From positions 1,240,001-1,304,000 of the forward strand of contig JAJTUP010000014.1 of NCBI GenBank assembly GCA_021399435.1: DNA of 64,000 nucleotides. The letters run 5' to 3'. The notes beneath the pieces are model-generated. The model saw only the letters and a list, made by a program, of their open reading frames with translations, made no database searches and was not told the DNA's origin. This document shows positions 57,404 through 64,000 of this stretch, one piece after another; position 1 is the stretch's first letter, and each line of letters begins with the position of its first letter. The DNA is from Diaporthe sp. PMI_573. Taxonomy: Eukaryota; Ascomycota; Sordariomycetes; Diaporthales; Diaporthaceae. The translations under genes and the position numbers were made by a program.

Positions 57404-59619
57404 ATGGGGCAAATCCAAGACCCGGCTGGGCCATGCCCGCCCAAGTCGGCAGCATTCGAGCTCACAGTCACTGAGCGCGCAGACCTGCATGTGGATCCCC
57501 TGTTATTGGAGCCGTATATAATTGAGCCCTCGACACCGCGGCCCCGCGAACGGGACGGCACGGCTGCCACCAGCGTCTTGCGAGAGACATGGCGGGAAGC
57601 TCGTCGGGACATGCGCGCGATTCAGTGGGGACGAGGAGGCCTTTGGTTTCTGTTCGTTTGCTGGATCGTGGGCCTTTCGATATGCATGGTCGTAATGGCT
57701 AAGCTCTGGACAACCTACTATATCAGCTCCGCTTGTCTGCCGGATGGAACTTTCTCCATTTATGCACAATATAATCCTTGGGATATTTACGGATTCTTTC
57801 AGATTACATCCGGATTCGGCCAGCTTACCTTCACACAAGCTAAGGTTATTGATGTGATGTGGGATGTTGTAAGTTGCATATGAAATCCATACTTCTTTGC
57901 GAGATTGGCCTCAACTAAGAAAAGGCAATTCTAGGCAATCGGCAGGATCGGTCAGACAATATTGGTTGTCTTCTCATGGAGAGCATTCTCTCTTCACATC
58001 AAAGCGTCGCTCGAAGAAGGAGGACCCGAAACCAGAAACGTGTCCTACCATACATATTGGACAATATTTATGCAAGACGGCATTTCAGTGTTGGGAGTGA
58101 TGGGCGTGATAAGAGACTTTGTTGCTCGAAGAAGACTTCAGTCAATAACAGCCATGGTCTTCATGGTCGTCACCATGTTCTTTGTCTTGGCTTGGCCGAC
58201 CGTTGCCAGCGCTATGACGGGTTATGATAGCAACAACGTCGCCTTCATCAAGATCAGGGATGGATCACTGATACGCTTTTCTTCATTCGAACCTTTGCTA
58301 TATATTATTCATGACGGGAGCAGGATAGATGGTCTGACAGATGAGTACCTGGTCCCGTGTTGCACCGCAGAAAGCAAGTCTTTCCAGATTCTATTGTTTT
58401 GCAAGCTTGGAATAGTTTTGGTTAACTTTATCCCAGGAGATTACGATCCTACGTTCACATTAACGATCGCCCCGTCCTGTTACTGCTACAAAGAAGATGA
58501 CATCTACTTCCTAGGAGCCAATGCCTCGGCTTGTAAGTACAGCAGGGACTCAGATGCACCCGGTTCTTTCTAATACTCGAGACTAGATACGGATAATTAT
58601 GGATTTCTCGGCCTGAACAACACGAATTCAACCTGGCCTCAGGGCGATATCAGTCTTCCCAGTCCTGCACTGAACATCTCGGGATCTCCTATATATAAGT
58701 GGGATACAACAGGCTCCAGTCGCTTCTGGATTGACCCCCGCACGGGTCAGACGCCATTCCTGGGTGAGAAACAAATAACCTACGTTTATAATAATGAGAC
58801 GTACGATTACAACTACATTATAACAGAGGGAAACGGCCAGTGTCAACCCATTGGAGTAAGTAGGGCCACTACTATAGAGCTGACATAGCCAAGTGGATCA
58901 ATTATGAGTGGCAGACACTAACGAAATGTCAACAGTCGTATAAATGGGGGTTTTCGTTCCTTCGTAAGCATCAGTCTTCTCCTCTTAACAGATTCCTGTC
59001 TTTCATAATTTGGAATGTTCCAGAATGCATCACTTGAGGCTCCGTAGCAGGTGACTAACAGCCAGAAGAAGCATTCATAGCCATGGTCCTCATGTGCCTC
59101 TGGACGCTGTCAGTATTCGTGATGTGGCTCAAGGCTCATCTGAAGCTATCGAGCCGCGGGTCATACGAGATCCCGAATCAGTATAAGGCGGCAGTCAAAT
59201 TGACCAGGTCAATTGCTGTTGATTTTGGGGATGTTGACAAGGCTACTGCCCTGTCAAACAAGGAGTTTTCGGCACATCTTGGGCTGAATCTGAAGGGAGG
59301 CAGGGTCGGAGGTGACCCGGTCATGGCGCTGTGTAAGTATAGCTTCCGGAGTGGTCTCAAGGGCTGGGTTGCAAGGGAGAAGCGGTGGTTCTCCGCCATC
59401 GTACTGTGCACTATATTCTGCTGCACCGGCTGGCTGCTTCCTTACAAAGTCTTTGGCCTTCTTTGGATAGGAGTTTGGTTATGGCCGGTTCTTGCTTTTA
59501 TCTTAGCTGTCGGGACCACGGGCCGATCCCGCCTCTTCTTCTTTGGTTGCTGGCTGGCTATTGGGATAGCATGGATTGTTCCCATGTCGGTAGCATCTGT
59601 AGCAGAATATTACTCCTGA
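57404..59619 (+). CDS. Multi-pass membrane protein of unknown function
   Basis: Six exons join in frame: 57404-57868, 57935-58373, 58437-58532, 58587-58855, 58936-58963 and 59066-59619, about 616 residues. The frame upstream of 57404 lacks an ATG. Membrane segments are clear at LWFLFVCWIVGLSICMVVM, ITAMVFMVVTMFFVLAWP, AFIAMVLMCLWTLSVFVMWL and three or four near the C-terminus. Between the third and fourth lies an extracellular-type region of about 200 residues with several N-glycosylation sequons (NAS, NTNS, NIS, NET) and paired cysteines (VPCCT, SCYCY). No named family is recognised; the layout resembles fungus-specific membrane proteins of unknown role. The intron at 58,374 would begin GC; its length is a multiple of three, so read-through is also possible. 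Confidence 0.8.
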
Positions 59620-60249
59620 ATTCGAGTTCAGGGGCCTCGTCGTTCTTATTCGTTGATGTGGTCCCGGGGGAGTATTTCTTCTGGCGGGTCCCTAATGAAT
59701 AATCACACAAAGGCAAGTTCCGCGACTCTGCTGTCTGCGGGATGTGTAATGATTCAGCGTCGCGATACGGCGGCTCCATTCCGTGCTCGACCGGCAGCTC
59801 CGGTGCCAAGAAGGGCTTGGCGAAGCTGTGCCCCTGCGAAGCTTAGCGAGCAATTGCATCATACCCTCACTGGACCTCACAAGGGTAGCTGTCGATCATG
59901 GACAGACATCTCGCAGAAGACCGCGCCGAGAAGCTGGTTTGGTCCACGGGTTGAAGCGCCCACGTGCAGTCCTGGCAGCATGGCAGAACGACTGAGTAAT
60001 GGTAGCCGGTGATCATCGTAAAAGCTAAATCCCGCCATATGTCAGCCCAGGAAATGGCATCATCGCAGCATCGCGGCGCGGGTGGGGAGCCGGGTGCTTT
60101 GGCACAAAAGCTGCCCCTCCTCCCTGCCCCAATGACCCCGCGATAGCTGTTGTTCAAGCTCATCACACCATCACAACCACCGTCAACGCGAACAGTCTAT
60201 CCTCCGGAGTCTCTCCGTACCTACTAACCACCATCACCACAATACCATC
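59620..60249. other. Intergenic region
   Basis: About 630 bases in tandem orientation. CT/CA-rich leader-like sequence before the start at 60,250 (ccatcatcac region). No gene seen. Confidence 0.4.
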
Positions 60250-61208
60250 ATGAGCAAGCACGTCCTCGTACTCGGCGGCCACGGCAAGATTAGCCAGCTA
60301 TTAACCCCAATTCTACTCAAGAAGTCGTGGACCGTCACCAGCATCATCCGCACGGAGGAGCAGGTCCCAACCATCAAGAAGCTCGGTGAGAGCCTGCAGG
60401 GCAAGCTCAATGTCCTCGTCCGCAGCATTGAGGAGGTAAAGAGCGAGTCGCAAGCCAAGAGCATCCTCGACGAGGTCAAGCCCGACTATGTCTTCTGGAG
60501 CGCCGGAGCAGGGGGGAGAGGCGGAGCGGAGCGGGTATGCCCCCCCCCCTGACACAGAATAGGTAGTCGTTATAAAAAGGTAGAGAAGTGACTGACTGGA
60601 TCTTATTATCACACAGACCTTCGCCGTCGACCGGGACGCCGCCATCCACTTTATCAAGGCCTCGGCCAACACACCGGGAATCACTCGCTTCCTGAACATC
60701 TCATACCTCGACTCGCGACGGAACAAGCCCAGCTGGTGGAACGACGACGACTGGAAGGTGAGCCGCGGCCCCTCAGCCCACATAGGATGCTCCCCATCCG
60801 GCCAGCTACATCAATATGCTAACCTCAACCTCCCCCGTGAACAAGGCGGCCGAGGAAGTAAACTACAAGATCCTGCCCAACTACTACATCGCCAAGCTCG
60901 CAGCAGACGAGGCGCTGTACCAGGAGTCAGCCAAGCGGGGCAAGGACTTCATCGGGATCAACCTGCGCCCGGGGACGCTGACCACGGACCCGGCGGGCAA
61001 GGTCGAGCTGGGCAAGACCAAGACTAGCAGGGGCAAGGTGAGCAGGGAGGCAGTGGCGCAGGTCTCGGCCGCGCTTCTCGAGGCCGAGGGCGTCAAGAAC
61101 AGCTGGATCGACCTGCTGGACGGCGACGAGGAGATTGGCGCGGCGGTCCAGCGCGTGGTGACTGAGGGCGTCGATGCTGCTGAGGAGGACCCCGTTTATA
61201 CGTCTTAA
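60250..61208 (+). CDS. NAD(P)-binding SDR/NmrA-like protein
   Basis: Three exons (60250-60534, 60617-60757, 60846-61208) give about 262 residues. The N-terminal Rossmann motif HVLVLGGHGKISQLL (variant GGxGxI, G replaced by K in the third position) starts the fold. VFWSAGAGG, then after the splice TFAVDRDAAIHFI, ITRFLNISYLDSRR and NYYIAKLAADEALY (YxxxK) are the expected order of the atypical SDR/NmrA group related to yeast YMR090W and bacterial YwnB. The C-terminal part has NLRPGTLTTDPAGKV. Members are NAD(P)-sensing or reductase proteins of unclear substrate. All splice sites are GT-AG and phase 0. The start codon sits directly before the Rossmann strand. Confidence 0.9.
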
Positions 61209-61440
61209 TTGGGTAATCAATGAATGATGTTTACGTTGATTTGCCATCCATAGTCCGTTCCTAAGATTCACGACGGCTTCCCAGTAGTCCCAGCGTGGGG
61301 CCCCGATCCAGAACATGGGCGCGATGCTCAGGGGGTATCTCTCTTCTATTTGATAAACCGCTATGCTATCCTGGGTATCTGAACCAGACTCCTCATTTCC
61401 TCCCGCCATATCTAAACACAGAATTAAGATTTAGTAGGTA

Positions 61441-63455
61441 CTAAGCATTACGGCTCGATGAAGGCGCTGCCGGTTCCGATTCATGACTACCGTAATCATG
61501 ACCGTGGCCCGATGTAGACGCCAGGTTCTCAGGCATGGGGATCTCGGGGGCCTTCCCCTTGGCGGACCCGGGTGGCGGCTGCTGATGCGCGGCCTGTGTC
61601 ATCTCCGGTCCCGGCGCAGCCCCGGCGGCAGCAGCTCCCTGCGGCGGCGGCGCGTCGGCGCTGTAGACCGACGCGCCGGCGTCCTTGTATCCAGTCAGCC
61701 TCCTGTTCCTGCGATGCCTCCAGATCAGGAAGCCGACGATGCCCAGGGAGAGCGAGCCGAGACCGACGCCCAGAGCCGTCCCGATGAGCGCGGGCACCGT
61801 GAGGATTCCCGCCCCCAGTCCGTACTCGTCGTCGCCGGAACCACCGGAGCTGGAGCTGGTGCCGTCGGATGAGGTCTTGTAGCAGTAGGAAGCGGTACAA
61901 TCCATCGTCGCCGAGGGGGCCGTGGATCCGTACGTGGCGAAGGCGACGATGTTGCTCGTCTCCGTCGCGCCGAACCTGACGGGCGCGATGGCGATCTCGT
62001 CGTTGGCAAAGTCCAAGACGCTGTACGTCCGGCGGAGGACGCCGCTGCCGAGGCTGTAGCCGGTGCTGTACGAGTACCCGTAGCTGGTGTTTTGCACGCC
62101 GAAGAGGCACAGCTCGGTGTCAAGGTATGAGGAGTAGGATGAGTAGGTCGCCAGGTCGACGTCCGTCACGGGGACGATGAGGTCCTCCAGGGCGACGGAG
62201 ATGTTGGGACCGTTGGAGCCCCTGCCGAGCCTGAAGGTGTAATTTGTCGACGCGTCGTTCGTTCCGGCGTTGCACCCGATCAGCGCCATGCCAACTCTCG
62301 AGTCGTAGTAGGCTCCTGCGACCTCCCAGATTTGAGAGACCACATCGTCAGGCAAGACGCTGAAGGGGTCCGTAGGGGCGAAGGTCACAGAGAACATGTA
62401 TTGACCCGAAGATGTGCCATCATACACGCTGTCGTAGAAGTAGTTGTCGTCATCCTCCGCACTGTAGGTGATTGAGATCGGCTCCGCGCTGTCCTTTGTT
62501 GTGGCGTTGATGCTCGATATCATCATCAGCATCTTGTAACCGGCGTAAGAGGACGACACCCGGGAAAGGTTTCCTTCGAACTTGGTCGTGTCGATGGCGC
62601 CAAAGAGGATATTGCCCGAGCTCGCCTGCGCATCGTCAACCCAGATTGAGTACGTCGTGCTGTTGATGAGTCCTTCTGCCACCAGACGATCCGCAAAGGT
62701 CGAGTGTGCGGTGTCATTGTAGCCGAGGCCGAGAACACCGATGTACCGGTCGGTGTAGTTGACCAGCCCGACAGTGAAATTGTCAAAAGATACATCGCCT
62801 AGGGCAATCGAATCGTTGAAGAACTTCCCCTCCGCGTAGGAACCATCCGAGTAGTAATTGTCAAAATCGTAGCTGGAGCTCGAGCTCGAGTCGTCGATCT
62901 CTGGGGTCTCGTACGCGAATGTGGATGAGACGTTGGGCGAGACTGCGAAGAAAATTAGCACCTGGAAAGCGAGACTGTATCCCCCCTGCCGTAGAGTATG
63001 ACTCGGCGATCGACACCGCTCCGGGCGGGGAGCCCCAGCAGCAGGACAGATCCGAGACCGTGATCTGGCGGGTCTTTTATCTGAACGGGACATGACTTAC
63101 AACTTCCCCATATGCACATCTCAGTGCTCTCACTATAATAACTGTCCGAATCATAGGTGCTACCGTAGTAGCTACTTGAGTAGGTACAATCGCTCGACCT
63201 AGTATCTTTGACCCATGTGTCTGAAGAAGAGGACGAGAGAACAAGAGACACAGGCTGGCCAGGCGTCCCGACAGTGACGTTCACCACGTAGGTCATGGCA
63301 CCCATGAAGACCTCCGCATCTACGGCTCGTGGTTTCGAGGCCCTTGAGGCGACATCGCGGGGAGAGCTGACGTGCCTCGCGAAAGGAAATTGGACAACTG
63401 CAAAGGCTGGTTGTGTGCAAGCCCCCAAGAGCGCCAAAACCAGTGACGCCTTCAT
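61441..63455 (-). CDS. Aspartic-protease-like type I membrane protein lacking catalytic Asp residues
   Basis: Two exons (63455-63101, 62942-61441) give about 618 residues. A signal peptide (1-19), then a pepsin-like fold: TYVVNVTVGTPGQPVSLVL, a joint CIWGSFSPNVSSTFAYETPE, VLGLGYNDTAHSTFADRLV and SVLPDDVVSQIWEVAG. The first catalytic motif, normally DTGSSDxWV, reads SSSSSDTWV; the second, normally DSGTS before LP, reads APTDPFSVLP. Neither active-site Asp is in place. One membrane span (about 490-515, LIGTALGVGLGSLSLGIVGFLIW) is followed by RHRRNRR and a Pro/Ala/Gln-rich cytoplasmic tail of about 95 residues. It is probably a cell-surface sensor or scaffold rather than a protease (inference). 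Confidence 0.88.
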
Positions 63456-64000
63456 GGTGAATGAAGGCCGGCGAAAGAGATGTAAACGAGTGGCGGGGGA
63501 GATGATCGCGTGCTCAAAGAAGAGACATCAAGAGGGAGGGCGAGGACGTCCCGTCGCAGCCATTGTGTGTGTATATATGAACGGCCAGGGCGATAGGGAA
63601 CGGCAAGGCAGCAAAAGGATTTTCAGTCCCAAAAGGAGCATAAAATAACTTGCCATATCCCTCCTAGAGTCACACAGCAGGATCATGGCCCCGTGTGGCT
63701 TGGTGGTTTCCTGCAGGCCGTTCGCCGCCTCTCCCTTGTCCATTCCCCATGCGGTCGAGTCGCCAAGAAATCGTATTTTAAGCTTGTCAGTGATTGGGTT
63801 ATGCCCGGTGTAGCGAGATGAGTAAGGCCTGACAGGGCCTAGAGCGCACAAGCTCCCGTGGCTCTGGGCCGCCAATCCCAGGCTCAATGGCACTAACGGC
63901 TGCCGATCCTGACTCCGGTGTATTAAAAATAGGCAGCCATCTGGGTCCGATGGGGTTCGTGATGGCTTCTTCGTGTCGAGATGCCGCAGCAGGAGCACCA
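63456..64000. other. Upstream region of the protease-like gene
   Basis: Promoter and leader of the minus-strand gene starting at 63,455. A 156-codon open frame (63,528-63,998, minus) has no features and no supporting start and is not called. Confidence 0.4.

Noticed and set aside
63528..63998. 156-codon minus-strand open frame at the window end
   Set aside because: Lies in the promoter of the protease-like gene and has no features.

Overview
The window is eukaryotic and fungal. Genes carry short GT-AG introns (about 50-110 nt), and the families present (GDP-mannose transporter, HET-domain protein, UstYa-type oxidases, a highly reducing polyketide synthase) point to a filamentous ascomycete, most likely a Sordariomycete. 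Genus cannot be fixed from the sequence. No rRNA, tRNA or CRISPR array was recognised. Exon boundaries were worked out by eye from frame continuity, splice signals and family motifs.

Left part (1-24,000), housekeeping and sparse: GDP-mannose transporter, NADPH-dependent FMN reductase, methionine sulfoxide reductase A, a mitochondrial Bax-inhibitor/GHITM-like membrane protein, a foldback MITE-like element, a small secreted cysteine-rich protein, a 5.7-kb stretch without a convincing gene, a 1,077-residue protein joining two cyclic-nucleotide-binding domains to an F-box and leucine-rich repeats, and a secreted aspartic protease.

Centre (24,073-50,312), a biosynthetic gene cluster: a KS-AT-DH-MT-(psiER)-KR-ACP-C polyketide synthase, an FSH1-type serine hydrolase, a trans-enoyl reductase, a phytanoyl-CoA-dioxygenase-like Fe(II)/2OG oxygenase with an SCP2-like N-terminus, an APH-fold kinase-like protein, a stand-alone adenylate-forming enzyme, an MFS transporter, two UstYa/DUF3328 proteins and a second MFS transporter. 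PKS, trans-ER and hydrolase match the LovB/LovC/LovG division of labour (chain building, enoyl reduction in trans, release). The other enzymes would oxidise, activate or decorate the chain and the MFS proteins export it. Three divergent gene pairs share promoters. No cluster-specific transcription factor is in the window. The PKS frame is broken three times within about 550 bp between its MT and KR domains, and its C domain has Arg in place of the catalytic His.

Right part (51,266-64,000): an amino-acid/choline-type permease, a HET-domain protein, an unrecognised multi-pass membrane protein, an NAD(P)-binding SDR/NmrA-like protein, and an aspartic-protease-like type I membrane protein whose two catalytic Asp motifs are both lost.
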